Notes: generated from the sequence alone by a model not told the origin. 64,000 nucleotides of DNA from Deltaproteobacteria bacterium HGW-Deltaproteobacteria-19 (GCA_002841865.1 PHBD01000008.1:149955-213954); one strand, 5' to 3'; shown: positions 12,601-23,085, counted from the stretch's first letter. Numbers and translations: made by a program.

Positions 12601-12823
12601 CTTGATCCGGGCCGTGGCGGTTCGATTCCGGCCCATTGTGCTCACGGCCCTGGCTGTCGTCGTCGGGTCCTTTGTCATGCTGTTCGACCCGATTTTCCAG
12701 GGGCTGGCTATCGCCATGATGTTCGGAGCCGTGGCCTCGACGATGCTGACCCTGATTGCAGTTCCCCTGCTATACTATGAGTTCTTCAAGAACAAACCGT
12801 GTCCGGAGGAGAAGAAGGGGTGA
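9614..12823 (+). CDS. Efflux RND transporter permease (AcrB/HAE family)
   Basis: 1069 aa with duplicated RND architecture; [20 protein letters not shown] transmembrane motif. Confidence 0.93.
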   Translation: MTGIGISGRIARAFIQSKLTPLLVIAALLLGIFAVIVMPREEEPQIIVPMVDVFVSYPGATTKEVEERVTIPMEKLLWEIKGVEYVYSIVRPGFNMTIVRFYVGEKMEDSLVKLYNKLMSHYDMIPPGVSLPMVKPKSIDDVPVLALTLWSRQSQYSGYELRRIATELCGELKKDANVSEFSVIGGQRRQVRITLDPQRLQAYRLSAFQIMNSLKQANVVVPSGSFPSGNRETIVETGRFLKDRDDVGNLVVHVTGGRPVYLRDLAQITDGPEETANYVFMGLGPAAAQKGLTGGPAGQSEAVTIAISKQKGANASLVAAEALKKVEAMKGRVIPRDVQVTVTRNYGETAKDKSDELLDHMLIATISVIILIILALGWRESVVVGIAVPVTLALTLLINYLYGYTLNRVTLFALIFSIGILVDDAIVIVENINRHFRMHKIEPLTAVLAVDEVGNPTILATFTVIAALLPMAFVSGLMGPYMRPIPVGASSAMLFSLLVAFIVSPWLAFIILKNVRHDGQEEEGKGLVRLNEKILGPLIDIRKKRLVAFGVIGGLLLLALALVPLKAVTMKMLPFDNKSELQVIIDTPEGRTLEETAALTREMTEYLKTVPEVTDYQAYVGTASPYNFNGLVRHYFLRAGSNVADVQVNFVAKGERKAQSHDIAKRLRPELKRIGDSYGARIKVAEIPPGPPVLSTLVAEIYGPETSRQIEIAGMIRDVFEKTDGVVDVDWFVEDDQRKVRFEVDQEKAAASGITTEVIAQSLRIALSGGTAGLVHMDREKEPVEIFLRMPLAQRANLTVLQSLTIPSPSGQQVPLAELVKMREGVEEKAIYHKNLKKVTYVMGDVAGTEESPVYAILKMKDKIAGLKLAEGYELTQYYAVQPWLTDRYVMKWDGEWQVTYEVFRDLGVAFAAVLVIIYILVVAWFRSFVTPLVIMAPIPLTLVGILPGHWVFGAFFTATSMIGFIALAGIVVRNSILLVDFIQMEWRDTGDLREALIRAVAVRFRPIVLTALAVVVGSFVMLFDPIFQGLAIAMMFGAVASTMLTLIAVPLLYYEFFKNKPCPEEKKG

Positions 12824-12971
12824 CCTGCCCTCAAAGCGGCAGAATTCATACTCTGTTTGTGGTACACAATTCGAGGAACAGATCACCGTCGGGGGAATCA
12901 TTCGCTTGGTCCCTGGGAGAAGGTGCTTTTATCAAAGAGTCCTGTGCCGGAAAATGGAATGGATTTGTCGG

Positions 12972-13442
12972 ATGGATAAACGAAAACGAAATCGTTGGAT
13001 AACGTATTTTGGCATATGGCTCCTGCTCGCACTTTCCATATGTCATGTGTCCTGTCTGAGCTGGATCATGGAGACCCCTTCCTTTATCCTCCGTGAAGTC
13101 GGCATCAGCCCCAGATCAGCCACGGAGGTGAATCTTCTCCTCGATCTCGACGTCGAAAATCCGAATCGTTTTGATCTTACGCTCACATCGTTCGAATACG
13201 TCGTTTTCCTTAACAACCAAGAAGTTGGAACCGGACATCTGGAAAAGGAGATCCGCCTCCCTTCGTCATCAAAAACAAAGGTAAAAATATCTGTCGTTGC
13301 AAAATTTAAGGACTTGGGCAGTAGCCTGAAGCAGATTATCCTCAGTCGTGACCTGCCTTACAAGATAGAAGGGAAAGCCTCCGTCGGCACGTCCTTCGGC
13401 AGCCGCCGCTTCGCGTTTTCCAAAGATGGGCGCATTGATTGA
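12972..13442 (+). CDS. LEA14-like (water stress / hypersensitive response domain) lipoprotein
   Basis: Signal and Cys, then FILREVGISPRSATEVNLLLDLDVENPNRFDLTLTSFEYVVFLNNQEVGTG, typical of LEA type 2 proteins. Confidence 0.75.
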   Translation: MDKRKRNRWITYFGIWLLLALSICHVSCLSWIMETPSFILREVGISPRSATEVNLLLDLDVENPNRFDLTLTSFEYVVFLNNQEVGTGHLEKEIRLPSSSKTKVKISVVAKFKDLGSSLKQIILSRDLPYKIEGKASVGTSFGSRRFAFSKDGRID

Positions 13443-13594
13443 AAAATTCATAACGCCCTTCACAAAACGAACCCCTCAATCTTCGCAATCCCGCTCTTCT
13501 CCGTTGCCTGCGCTGCAAGAATAAGAAGCGAAAGATATTTTTGCATTGTCCAAAGGCCGGGTCGCTCAATAATCGGCTGGCTCATTTATTATGA

Positions 13595-13628
13595 AAATCG
13601 GCTCTTGAAAGCAGCCGATTTCTTTTTT
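13595..13628 (+). terminator. Terminator-like hairpin AAATCGGCT-N9-AGCCGATTT followed by CTTTTTT
   Basis: Perfect 9-bp arms at 13595-13603 and 13613-13621, then a T-tract. Lies 39 nt upstream of the MocR-type gene. Confidence 0.65.
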
Positions 13629-13666
13629 AATCTGCAGGCGTCATCAAAAAATTTCTGGAGCCCGTC

Positions 13667-15148
13667 ATGAGCATCCTGATTCAAATCGACCGCACTTCGG
13701 ATACCCCCATCTTCCGGCAGATCGTGGACCGGCTCGTCGCCCTGGCCGATTCCGCCGCCATCCAGCCGGGGGTCCGGCTGCCGTCGACGCGCTCCATGGC
13801 GGACATGCTCTCCGTGGACCGGTCCACGGTCTACCGGGCCTACCAGGAGCTCTGGGCCCTGGGCTATGTGGAGAGCAGACCGGGTTCCTACACGACGATC
13901 CGCAGCCGGACCCGCATTGCCAAGAAGCAGGAGCGTACCGGGAGCCGCCTGATCGACTGGGAGGAAAGGATTTCGCCGTGTGCCCGGAGCCTCCAGGCAT
14001 CCTTCCTCGAGGACGGGGAGCGGATGAAGAGAGCGGCGGCCGCGGACGTGATCAATTTCATGCCCCTCTCGCCGGACAGCCGGCTGATCCCTTCGGAGCT
14101 GTTCCGAAAATGCATGAATGACGTTCTGTGCCGCCGGGGCCCGGAGCTTCTTCAATACGGCAACCCGCTGGGGTACGAACCCTTGCGGGCCTTCATCGCC
14201 GAGCGGATGCGCGAGCACGGCGTCTCTGTCTCCGTCGGGGAGATCATGATCGCCTCGGGCGCCCAGAATGCCCTGGAGCTTCTCCTGAGGATGCTGGCCG
14301 GCCCCGGCGATTCGGTCATCGTGGAGAGCCCCACCTATTCCCGGGTCATCGATCTTCTCCGATTGAGCGACATCCGCATCGTTGACGTGCCCATGAAGGA
14401 AGACGGCATGGATCTCGACGCCCTGGAGGAGCGCCTGCATCGGGAGCGGCCCGCGTTCATCTACACCATGCCCAACTTCCATAATCCCACGGGCATCACC
14501 ACGGAGCAGGGGCATCGCGAGAGGCTCCTGCGTCTGTGCGAGACATGCCGGACGCCTCTCATCGAAGACGGGTTCGAGGAAGAGCTGAAATACTTCGGAA
14601 AGGCCGTCCTGCCCGTCAAGTCCATGGACCGGCGGGGAGGCGTGATTTACGTGGGAACCTTTTCCAAGTGTCTCTTTCCCGGGCTCCGCATCGGCTGGAT
14701 CGCCGCGGACGGAGCCTGCATCGAGCGGCTGGCGCCCATCCAGCGGGCATTGGTCATCTCCGGAAATGCCCTGGACCAGGCCGCCGTCCACAGATTCTGC
14801 CGGGCGGGATACTACGACCTGCATATCAAGCGGGTGCACCGTGTGTACCGGAAGCGCATGCGGACCGCCCTGGATGCCATGAAGAGCTGTCTGAACCCGA
14901 ATCAGGTCCGGTGGACCCAGCCGGCCGGCGGTTACACGATCTGGCTCCAACTCCTCTCCGGCCGGTGGGACGAAGACGATGCAGTCGACCGCCTGTTTCG
15001 GCATGGCGTTGCGGTAACGCCCGGCCGGCCGCACTTTCCGGGGCCTTCCGGGGCTGCGCACCTGCGCGTTTCCATCGCCCACACCGATGAGGCATCCATC
15101 AGGGAGGGCATCCGGAGAATGGGTGCGGCCCTGTCTGAAATCCCGTGA
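13667..15148 (+). CDS. MocR-like GntR-family regulator with aminotransferase class I domain
   Basis: N-terminal wHTH (PIFRQIVDRLVALADSAAIQPGVRLPSTRSMADMLSVDRSTVYRAYQELWALGYVESRPGSYT) fused to a PLP aminotransferase fold (YVGTFSKCLFPGLRIGW). Confidence 0.88.
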   Translation: MSILIQIDRTSDTPIFRQIVDRLVALADSAAIQPGVRLPSTRSMADMLSVDRSTVYRAYQELWALGYVESRPGSYTTIRSRTRIAKKQERTGSRLIDWEERISPCARSLQASFLEDGERMKRAAAADVINFMPLSPDSRLIPSELFRKCMNDVLCRRGPELLQYGNPLGYEPLRAFIAERMREHGVSVSVGEIMIASGAQNALELLLRMLAGPGDSVIVESPTYSRVIDLLRLSDIRIVDVPMKEDGMDLDALEERLHRERPAFIYTMPNFHNPTGITTEQGHRERLLRLCETCRTPLIEDGFEEELKYFGKAVLPVKSMDRRGGVIYVGTFSKCLFPGLRIGWIAADGACIERLAPIQRALVISGNALDQAAVHRFCRAGYYDLHIKRVHRVYRKRMRTALDAMKSCLNPNQVRWTQPAGGYTIWLQLLSGRWDEDDAVDRLFRHGVAVTPGRPHFPGPSGAAHLRVSIAHTDEASIREGIRRMGAALSEIP

Positions 15149-15271
15149 CGCTGCCGATCGCGACTTACCCTGAAAAGCGTCCGAAACCGAATTATGAAGA
15201 AGGATTCACAAAATATTCGGTAAAAAATCCGGAACGGATCCTCTTCTTTGCTGCACGAAAGGAGACACATC

Positions 15272-16612
15272 ATGTCCAATCGACCCCACCTGATTCATGT
15301 GAATATCAACCAACCCTCTCTCCAGGCGGTCCGCGGAGAGGGGATTTACCTCTACGATGCTGATGGAAACCGGTATCTGGATGGATGCAGCGGTGCCCTG
15401 GTGGCCAATCTCGGCCACGGAGCCGGCGAAATCGCCCGGGCCATGGCCGCTCAGAGCGAGACGCTGCCGTATGTCTTCCGGGTCCACTTCTCCAGCCCCC
15501 CGGCCGAGGCCCTGGCGGAGCGCTACTGCCGCCTCACCCGCAACCCCATGGGAGCGGTCCTGTTTACCAACTCCGGTTCGGAAGCCGTTGAAACCGCCGT
15601 GAAGCTGGCCCGAACGCGCCATCTCTCGGCCGGTGAAACGGATCGGCATAAAATCATCTCCCGGTGGCAGAGCTACCACGGCATCACCGCCGGGGCCCTG
15701 GCCTGGTCGGGCGTAGCCGGCCGCCGCAAGGATTTTCTGCCCTATTTCAAGGATTCTCCCCACATCCCGCCGGCCTATTGCTATCGCTGCTGGTATGGAA
15801 AACGTCCGGATGCCTGCGATCTCCAGTGCGCCCGGGCCCTGGAAACCGTCATCCTGACGGAAGGCCCGGAGACCGTCTCCGCGTTCATCGCCGAACCGGT
15901 GGTGGGTGCGGCCCTGGCCGCGGCGACACCGCCTGACGGATATTTTCGATTGATCCGGGAAATCTGCGACCGATACGGCGTCCTCTTCATTGCCGACGAG
16001 GTCATGACCGGCGCCGGGAGAACGGGGGGCTCGTTTTTCGCCAGCGACCATTTCCCGGGGGAGCCCCACATCATTGCCTTCGGCAAGGGGGTGGGAGCCG
16101 GATATTATCCCCTGGCCGGGGTCCTGGTCCGCCCGGAGATCATCGATGCCATCTCCGCCGGGTCCGGCCTTTATTCAGCGAGCCAGAGCCATTCGGCCCA
16201 TCCCGTCGGCATGGCCGCGGGCATGGCGGTGCTGGATTATATGGAAGCGCACAGACTACCGGAACATGCCCGGGAAATGGGCATTCATCTGGGAAACCGC
16301 CTGAATGAGCTGAGGTCTCTTGCGCTGGTGGGTGATATCCGGGGGATGGGGCTGATGTGGGGAATGGAGCTGGTAAAGGACAAAGAGAGCAGGGAGCCTT
16401 TTCCGGCCGGTCAAAATCTGTATCTGGACCTTTATGAAAGCGCCCGGGAGAAGGGACTCGTTCTCCTTCCGTCCAACGGATGCAACCACGGAAAAAACGG
16501 AGACATGGCCCTGATTGCGCCTCCGCTGATCATCACGCGGCCCCAGGTCGATGAACTGGTGGACACTCTCTACGAGGCGCTCACGGGTCTTGCCGAGCAT
16601 CTGTGCATCTGA
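15272..16612 (+). CDS. Class III PLP-dependent aminotransferase
   Basis: GEGIYLYDADGNRYLDGCSGALVANLGH, FTNSGSEAVETAVKLAR, FIADEVMTGAGRTG; RBS AAAGGAG before ATG. Confidence 0.88.
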   Translation: MSNRPHLIHVNINQPSLQAVRGEGIYLYDADGNRYLDGCSGALVANLGHGAGEIARAMAAQSETLPYVFRVHFSSPPAEALAERYCRLTRNPMGAVLFTNSGSEAVETAVKLARTRHLSAGETDRHKIISRWQSYHGITAGALAWSGVAGRRKDFLPYFKDSPHIPPAYCYRCWYGKRPDACDLQCARALETVILTEGPETVSAFIAEPVVGAALAAATPPDGYFRLIREICDRYGVLFIADEVMTGAGRTGGSFFASDHFPGEPHIIAFGKGVGAGYYPLAGVLVRPEIIDAISAGSGLYSASQSHSAHPVGMAAGMAVLDYMEAHRLPEHAREMGIHLGNRLNELRSLALVGDIRGMGLMWGMELVKDKESREPFPAGQNLYLDLYESAREKGLVLLPSNGCNHGKNGDMALIAPPLIITRPQVDELVDTLYEALTGLAEHLCI

Positions 16613-16689
16613 CCCGAATGTTGGGTTTCCTTTTTTGATCTCAATATCATGAGAACCGGAGGAGCACCGGAAGCAGGGGCTTCGTCCCG

Positions 16690-19497
16690 CTATTTCCCGT
16701 CCAGTTCCCGCCGGACGGCGATTCCGATTTTCTCCATGATGTAGGGCTTTCGGACGAAGGTCCCGGCGCCGAGTTCCTGGGCCTGCCTGACCCGCTCCGT
16801 TTCCGAGAAGCCGCTGACGATGATCGCTTTCTGCCGGGGGTTGATCTCACAAATTCTCCGGTACGTATCGAGACCGTCGATTCCCGGATCCATGATCATG
16901 TCCAGCACGATCAGATCGGCCTTTTTACGATTGATGTAGGAAACCGCCTCTTCCCCGCTGGCGACCGCCTCGACCCGATACCCGAGCTTGGTCAGCATGC
17001 TGATTGCAAGCTCTCGCTGTTCCCTCACGTCATCCACCACAAGGATGGTTTCCCCTCCGCCGGCCATGGATTCCACCGGCCTGGCGCTTTCCGCTTTTGC
17101 AGGTTCCTCCCGGGTTGCGGGGAAACACAGAGTAAAGGTCGTCCCTGTCCCTTCTTCGCTCTTCACGTCGATGTATCCGCTGTGGTCCTTGACGGTCCCC
17201 CAGACGATGGCCAACCCCAGCCCCGTGCCGCTCCTCCCCATGACCTTCTTCGAGTAGAAGGGCTCGAAAATCTTGTCAATGTCCTTGGCGGCAATGCCTT
17301 TTCCGGTGTCGGAGACGGTCAGAACAACGTAGTCCCCTTCCTGCATGTCGTCATATCCACTGAGGGGCCGGTCCAGGTAGCGGTTTTCCGTCCTGATCGC
17401 CACGGATCCCATCCCGGAGATGGACTCGGCGGCATTTGACACCAGGTTCATGACCGTCTTTGCGAGATGAATCGGCGATCCCTTGATGTTCAGCAGGTCA
17501 TCCGCAAGCTCGGGCCGGACGACCACCCCCCGGTGGAAGGACATCAGCTTCTCGAATTCCGGCGCCTGGAGATAATCCCTCACAATCCTGTTCAGATCGA
17601 CCGCCTCCGAGATGGGCACTCCCCGCCTGGCCAGTGTCAGCAGGTCCTGAATGATGGCCGCTCCCTTGATGCTGGAGGTCAGGATGTTCTCGGCGTACTT
17701 TCTGGAAGAACTGCCCTCGGGAAGTTTCTCGGCCAGCAGCTCCGAATATCCCACCAATACGCCCAGCACGTTGTTCAGGTCATGGGCCACGCCGCCCGCC
17801 AGGGTGCCCAGGGCCTCCATCTTCTCGGCCCTGGCCAGGCGTTCTTCCATGTGTCTGCGTTCCGTGTTGTTGCGGAGGCATTCGATGACGGCGACGATTT
17901 CTCCCCGGGAATCCCTGAGCACGGAGGCCATGGCGGACATGTGGACGTCGCCGGGAGGAATGTTTGGTGTATAGGCCTCGCCGAAAACGTTGTCCCCCTT
18001 CCTCTTGATGGTCGTATATCTTGCTTCCTGCACCGGGTCCGGATGAAGGGCCAGATCGATCAGGGCGGGTCTCCTGTCGCCATAGAAGGGGATCGAGTAT
18101 TCCCGGTTCCCTTTGCCGAGCATGTCTTCTTTCCTCGTCCCGGTCATGATTTCCGCAGCCTGATTCCAGGCAATGACTTTGCCTTCCCGGTCGATGACAA
18201 TCGTCGCATCAGGGAAAAAGTTGATGATATCCATCAATTGCTGCCTGGATTCCTGGAGTGATTCCAGGGCTCGCTTTTGCTCCGTGATATCGCGCAGCAC
18301 TCCGTCTTCCCGCAGGCATTTCCCCTGTTCATCGAAACGCATGCGGGCGTTTGACTCCATCCATACGGGAGTCCCGTCTTTCGCCAGAATCCTTAACGTA
18401 AGGCCTCCCGTGTATTCACGTTGATTCTTTACAGAGTCCGCAAAATGGGAGAAGACCTTTTCCCGGTCATCCGGGTGAACGAAGGCGGAAAAGGGCATCC
18501 CTACGATCCCATCCGCTTCATGGCCGTAGCGGGTGACGGCATGATCGCTGATTGCGAGGACCGTTCCGTTCTTGTCCAAGGAATAAATGATGTCCGGTAT
18601 GTTGTTGGACAGCGTCCGGTATTTCTCTTCACTTTCCCGGATAAACTGCTCTGCCCGCTTCTGCTCGGTTATGTCGAAGGCTGATGCCACGATCGTGTTT
18701 TTATCATAAACTTTGCTCAACGTCGGTGTGAGGTCCATCCACTTCTCCCGACCGTCCTTGGTGAGGATCTTGATTGCATACCTTGGCGGCTGGGTTTCAC
18801 CCTTCAAGCGATTAAGTCCCCTGGTCTTTACCAGTTCCCGATGATCCGGATGAACCATGTCCCAGAAATTCATGCCGGCGACATCTTCCATGCCATAGCC
18901 GGTGATCATCTCGAATGCCGGATTCACGTATTGAATTCTTGTGTCCTGGATCAGGAAGATGGCAGCGGACGTGCTTTCTGCAAGGGCGCGAAATTTCATT
19001 TCACTGTGCCGCAATTCCTCTTCGGCCCCTTTTCGCTCGGAGATGTCCGACACCAGGTACAATATTGCCGGACTGCCGTTCCATGGCATGCGGACCGCCG
19101 ACAGGTAAATCCAGGTCAGTGTCCCTTCCCGATTGACGACTCGAAACTCGTAGGCATCCGGGACCTCCTCCCCTTTGAGCCTCTTGTTGTAATTCGCGAT
19201 CACCTCGTCCCGGTCTTCATGCCAGACATGATCAAAGAAGGGGGTTCCCTCCAATCCCTCGATCGGCACCCCCAGGTGATCGGACACTTTGCGGTTCACG
19301 AAGACGAAGATACCATCCTGCAGGATAAAAATGCCCTCGATCGTGTTGTCTGCTATGGTGCGATATTTTTTCAGAGGTTGTCTTGACTGCAGGGGATTTT
19401 CTCCGGCGTTTGTTCCTGAGGCCTTCCCGTCTGCTTGCAGGCTCTCTTCTTTTTGATCGATCAGATGAAACAGCGGCAATTGGATTTCTCGGCTCAT
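16690..19497 (-). CDS. Hybrid sensor histidine kinase: four PAS domains, HisKA, HATPase_c, C-terminal receiver
   Basis: Four PAS-like repeats (YRTIADNTIEGIF, KFRALAESTSAAIF, KYRTLSNNIPDIIY, LMDIINFFPDATIV); H-box ALGTLAGGVAHDLNNVLG; GTGLGLAIVWGTV; receiver ILVVDDVREQRE...DLIVLDMIMDPG. Confidence 0.9.
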   Translation of the reverse strand: MSREIQLPLFHLIDQKEESLQADGKASGTNAGENPLQSRQPLKKYRTIADNTIEGIFILQDGIFVFVNRKVSDHLGVPIEGLEGTPFFDHVWHEDRDEVIANYNKRLKGEEVPDAYEFRVVNREGTLTWIYLSAVRMPWNGSPAILYLVSDISERKGAEEELRHSEMKFRALAESTSAAIFLIQDTRIQYVNPAFEMITGYGMEDVAGMNFWDMVHPDHRELVKTRGLNRLKGETQPPRYAIKILTKDGREKWMDLTPTLSKVYDKNTIVASAFDITEQKRAEQFIRESEEKYRTLSNNIPDIIYSLDKNGTVLAISDHAVTRYGHEADGIVGMPFSAFVHPDDREKVFSHFADSVKNQREYTGGLTLRILAKDGTPVWMESNARMRFDEQGKCLREDGVLRDITEQKRALESLQESRQQLMDIINFFPDATIVIDREGKVIAWNQAAEIMTGTRKEDMLGKGNREYSIPFYGDRRPALIDLALHPDPVQEARYTTIKRKGDNVFGEAYTPNIPPGDVHMSAMASVLRDSRGEIVAVIECLRNNTERRHMEERLARAEKMEALGTLAGGVAHDLNNVLGVLVGYSELLAEKLPEGSSSRKYAENILTSSIKGAAIIQDLLTLARRGVPISEAVDLNRIVRDYLQAPEFEKLMSFHRGVVVRPELADDLLNIKGSPIHLAKTVMNLVSNAAESISGMGSVAIRTENRYLDRPLSGYDDMQEGDYVVLTVSDTGKGIAAKDIDKIFEPFYSKKVMGRSGTGLGLAIVWGTVKDHSGYIDVKSEEGTGTTFTLCFPATREEPAKAESARPVESMAGGGETILVVDDVREQRELAISMLTKLGYRVEAVASGEEAVSYINRKKADLIVLDMIMDPGIDGLDTYRRICEINPRQKAIIVSGFSETERVRQAQELGAGTFVRKPYIMEKIGIAVRRELDGK

Positions 19498-19825
19498 CTA
19501 CTCTCCTGACACGGCAAGTAATCTGAACAGGCGATTCGTGTACTTGTGCGTCCTGATTTTCAGGTTCGGCATATTATCTTGTGACAAGGAAATTGCAATC
19601 GATATTGAGGTAGGCTGACTGGTTGGTAAACCGTGTGGGAATGGCGATGAACGAATTCATTTTTCCCCGGGCCGCGGATAAAATCACGTTCGAAAACGGC
19701 AGCCGCATACAGATGAAGTTGAATGCAATGCTTTCCATGATTGCACTTTGGGGATTCGTTTCGTTCCGGTTTGTATATGTTTGTTATGAAAGGGAGTTTA
19801 ATGCTGAAAAATCCTGTAAACTGCA

Positions 19826-19854
19826 TTGACACGAGAGATCGCCGAAACTATGCT
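19826..19854 (+). promoter_or_regulatory. Candidate sigma70 promoter TTGACA-N17-TATGCT upstream of the acetoacetate decarboxylase-like gene
   Basis: Perfect -35, 17-nt spacer, 4/6 -10; ends about 70 nt upstream of the GTG start at 19923. Confidence 0.5.
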
Positions 19855-19922
19855 GCCGTCCGTGGAAGTTCTTTCTGCGAACGGATCCATGCCGTCTGAA
19901 TGATGATCGAGGAGGAGTCGTC

Positions 19923-20756
19923 GTGTCGTACAAAATGCAATCCGGGAAATTCTACCGAATGCCTGTGATTTTCGGTCCCAGTCTGGGGCCCAGGCAGCAG
20001 GGATCGAGCCATGCGCTCTTCAGCAAGGATGCTCCCAAGGCCACCGTTATCACGGTCCGCTTCCGCACGGACCCCGCACAACTGGAGGCCCTGCTTCCGG
20101 ACGGCTTCTCGGTCCGAGCGGAGCCGGTCGTTTCCGTTCGGGCCACATACCTGAAGGAAATACCCTGGCTGGCGGGGCGCGGGTATAATCATCTGGGGCT
20201 TTCCTTCCCCGCCATGTTCAAGGGGAAGCGCGATTCCGTTGCGGGGGATTTCCTGACGGTGCTCTGGGAAAACCTCTGCGATCCGATCATTACGGGTCGG
20301 GAAGATCTGGGCTATTCGAAGATTTACTGCGAATTGCCGGAGCCGCTCGTTTATGCGGGCACGACACACTGCACCGCTTCCTGGCTGGGCTTCAAATTCA
20401 TGGATCTGCGCGTCTCCGACCTGAAAGTCCCCACGCCCGAGGAGGCCTCTGCGCTTACCGATCCAGGGTCCGAGGGCGTTCTTCATTTCAAGTACATGCC
20501 CCGCACGGGCGAGTGGGGAACTGCCGATGCGGCATACGCGACGCTGACGCCGTATCAGGATCCCAACAAGACCGTGACTGAACGATGGGTGGGGGATGGA
20601 TCGGTGAAATTCCATGAGGCGACGTGGGAGGAACTGCCCACGCTCTACAATATCATCAATATATTTCATGCCTTGGAAGTCCGGGAGTGGCTGGGAGCCA
20701 GCATCTTGAAAACTGTCGGAGCCAAGGATTACAGCGACCAGCGCATTCTTTTGTAG
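19923..20756 (+). CDS. Acetoacetate decarboxylase family protein
   Basis: Conserved fold text (VRFRTDPAQLEALLPDGF...EIPWLAGRGYNHLGL...GREDLGYSKIYCELPEP); GTG start with GAGGAGG RBS. Confidence 0.75.
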   Translation: MSYKMQSGKFYRMPVIFGPSLGPRQQGSSHALFSKDAPKATVITVRFRTDPAQLEALLPDGFSVRAEPVVSVRATYLKEIPWLAGRGYNHLGLSFPAMFKGKRDSVAGDFLTVLWENLCDPIITGREDLGYSKIYCELPEPLVYAGTTHCTASWLGFKFMDLRVSDLKVPTPEEASALTDPGSEGVLHFKYMPRTGEWGTADAAYATLTPYQDPNKTVTERWVGDGSVKFHEATWEELPTLYNIINIFHALEVREWLGASILKTVGAKDYSDQRILL

Positions 20757-20767
20757 TCTTCCCCCCC

Positions 20768-20823
20768 ACGCCTCACTCCTCAGGATTTACCTCCTTGCCG
20801 GCGGGCTTTTTCCGAAACCGTCT
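20768..20823 (+). repeat. Half copy (right arm) of the 126-bp palindromic element
   Basis: acgcctcactcctcaggatttacctccttgccggcgggctttttccgaaaccgtct aligns gap-free with the right 56 bp of the 28310-28435 element; starts 12 nt after the TAG of the previous CDS. Confidence 0.75.
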
Positions 20824-21005
20824 GCATCGTTTTCAGCTACTTGCAAGACATCGGAAACCAATTTCCACTCCAGTCGATTCTCCATTCGGCCAATTCTTCT
20901 TGACAAGTTCTGCTCCGTTTGAGAGTATGAAGTAATAGTTCATAGTGAGTGTTTGCGAAAGCGCTCGGGTTTGGAAAATATCTTAATGTTTACTGGAGAC
21001 TAGAC

Positions 21006-22043
21006 ATGAAAACGCGCATTACGGAGCTGTTTGGTATTCAATATCCGATCATTCTGTCCGGCATGAGCTGGATCAGCGTGCCCAAGATGGTGGCGGCCGT
21101 TTCGAATGCCGGTGGACTGGGCATCCTGGCGACGGGACCCCTGGACAAGGAGCAGACGAGGCAGTCCATCCGGGAGGTGAGAAAGCTCACGGACAAGCCT
21201 TTCGGGGCCAATACCTCCCTGATGTTTCCCGGGGCGATGGAAACGGCCAAGGTGCTGATAGAGGAGAAGGTCCCGGTCATCAATTTCGCTCTGGGAAAGG
21301 GCGACTGGCTGGTGCGGGAGGCTCATAAATACGGTGGTAAGGTCGTCGCCACCGTCGTCAAGGAACACCATGCCGTGCGCGCCCAGGAATACGGGGTCGA
21401 TGCGGTGATCGCTACGGGATACGAGGCCGCGGCCCACGGGGAGGCCATCTCGTCCATGATTCTCATTCCCAGCCTGGCCGAAAAGCTCCAGATTCCGATC
21501 ATTGCCGCCGGCGGGTTTGCGGACGGCAAGAGCCTGGCCGCGGCGCTGGCTCTGGGGGCGGACGGGATTGCGATGGGAACCCGGTTCATGACGACGAAGG
21601 AAAGCCCGCTCCATGAAAACTTCAAGAAACTGTCCCTGGAAAAGGGTGTCTCGGACACGCTCTATTCGAAGCGCATCGACGGCATCTACTGCCGGGTCAT
21701 GGAGACGGAGACGGCGCACAAAGCCGTCCGGCGCGGTCTCGATTTGCCGGCTGCCTTTTTTAATGCTCAGGAAATTGCCAACATGCTCCATCTGCCCTTC
21801 TTCAAGCTCTTCATCGGGGTCCTCCTGTCGGGATGGAAGAATGCAAGGCAGTTGGCCTACTTTGCAAATGCCGGCAAGGCATTCCGGCTGGCGACGGAAA
21901 ACGGCGACATGGTGAAGGGAATTCTGCCGGTCGGACAAGTGACCGGCCTGATGCATGATATCCCGACCGTTTCTTCCCTGATCGAGCGAACCGTCAAGGA
22001 AGCAAATGATGTGCGCGACCGGTTCACCGTCCAGTTGTCCTGA
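21006..22043 (+). CDS. Nitronate monooxygenase family FMN protein
   Basis: TELFGIQYPIILSGMSWISVPKMVAAVSNAGGLGILATG, IIAAGGFADGKSLAAALALGADGIAMGTRFM. Confidence 0.85.
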   Translation: MKTRITELFGIQYPIILSGMSWISVPKMVAAVSNAGGLGILATGPLDKEQTRQSIREVRKLTDKPFGANTSLMFPGAMETAKVLIEEKVPVINFALGKGDWLVREAHKYGGKVVATVVKEHHAVRAQEYGVDAVIATGYEAAAHGEAISSMILIPSLAEKLQIPIIAAGGFADGKSLAAALALGADGIAMGTRFMTTKESPLHENFKKLSLEKGVSDTLYSKRIDGIYCRVMETETAHKAVRRGLDLPAAFFNAQEIANMLHLPFFKLFIGVLLSGWKNARQLAYFANAGKAFRLATENGDMVKGILPVGQVTGLMHDIPTVSSLIERTVKEANDVRDRFTVQLS

Positions 22044-22244
22044 CGCCTCTGACGCGCCGGGAAGAACCGGGGGTGTGTACCGAAACGGGGATCATCCCGT
22101 CTTGGGGCCTGCAGAGGGGAGAGACCCGGTACGGGAGCCGATCATCAACAGCCGGAACAACCAACGGCGATCAACGATCATACTTTTATTGATTCAATGG
22201 AGAACGATACATGCGACTGCGCATGAACTTGTATGAGGAGGTCG

Positions 22245-23009
22245 ATGATGAGTTATGAAACGATTCAGTTCGTGAGGGAAGGTCCCGTCGGGATCCTGAC
22301 CTTCAACCGTCCCGAAGCCATGAATGCCATGAACTACGTCATGATCAACGAATTCAGGGATTTTTTCCATGACCGGTTCCGCGACCATGACACCCGGGTG
22401 ATCGTCGTCACCGGGGCCGGCAAGGCATTCAACGCCGGCATGGACATGAATGATCTCGCGAATTTCATTCCCCCGGGCGGGTTCAAGCCCAAAGCCGTCT
22501 ATGAATTTCAGAAGCTGTTTTCCGATTTTATCCTTTTCATGAGACGCTGCCCGCAGCCGATTATCGGTGCCATCAACGGGGGGGCGGCGGGGGCGGGGCT
22601 GTCCATCGCGATGGCCTGCGACGTCAGGATTGCAACCCCGCAGGCCAAATTCATCGCCGCCTACATCAATATCGGCACCGGCGGCGCGGATATGGGGTCC
22701 TCCTGGCTTTTCCCCCGCATCGTGGGAGCCGGGAATGCAGCGCGGTACCTGATGACGGGAGACAAATTCAGTGCGGATGAGGCGTATCGGATAGGATTTG
22801 TCCAGGCGGTCGTCGAGAAGGACCTCCTGATGGAGGAGGCCATGAAGATGGCGCAGACCATGGCGGGGAAATCGCCGATCGGGCTGCGGCTGACCAAGGA
22901 AGCCCTCAACCGGAACACCGGCGGACTCAGCCTCGAAGATGCGGTCATGCTGGAAGACCGGAACCAGGCGATGTGCATGGTGGAGATGACCTCGCAGAAC
23001 GCCGGGTAG
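22245..23009 (+). CDS. Enoyl-CoA hydratase/isomerase family protein
   Basis: Crotonase motifs GPVGILTFNRPEAMNAMN, VIVVTGAGKAFNAGMDMNDL, GAINGGAAGAGLSIAMACDVRIAT. Confidence 0.87.
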   Translation: MMSYETIQFVREGPVGILTFNRPEAMNAMNYVMINEFRDFFHDRFRDHDTRVIVVTGAGKAFNAGMDMNDLANFIPPGGFKPKAVYEFQKLFSDFILFMRRCPQPIIGAINGGAAGAGLSIAMACDVRIATPQAKFIAAYINIGTGGADMGSSWLFPRIVGAGNAARYLMTGDKFSADEAYRIGFVQAVVEKDLLMEEAMKMAQTMAGKSPIGLRLTKEALNRNTGGLSLEDAVMLEDRNQAMCMVEMTSQNAG

Positions 23010-23085
23010 GACGATACAGGAGGGGAGTTTTTTTAATTCATCTTTGGCCCGCGAAAGCGATCTGATGGGTGAGAAAGGAATAAAC

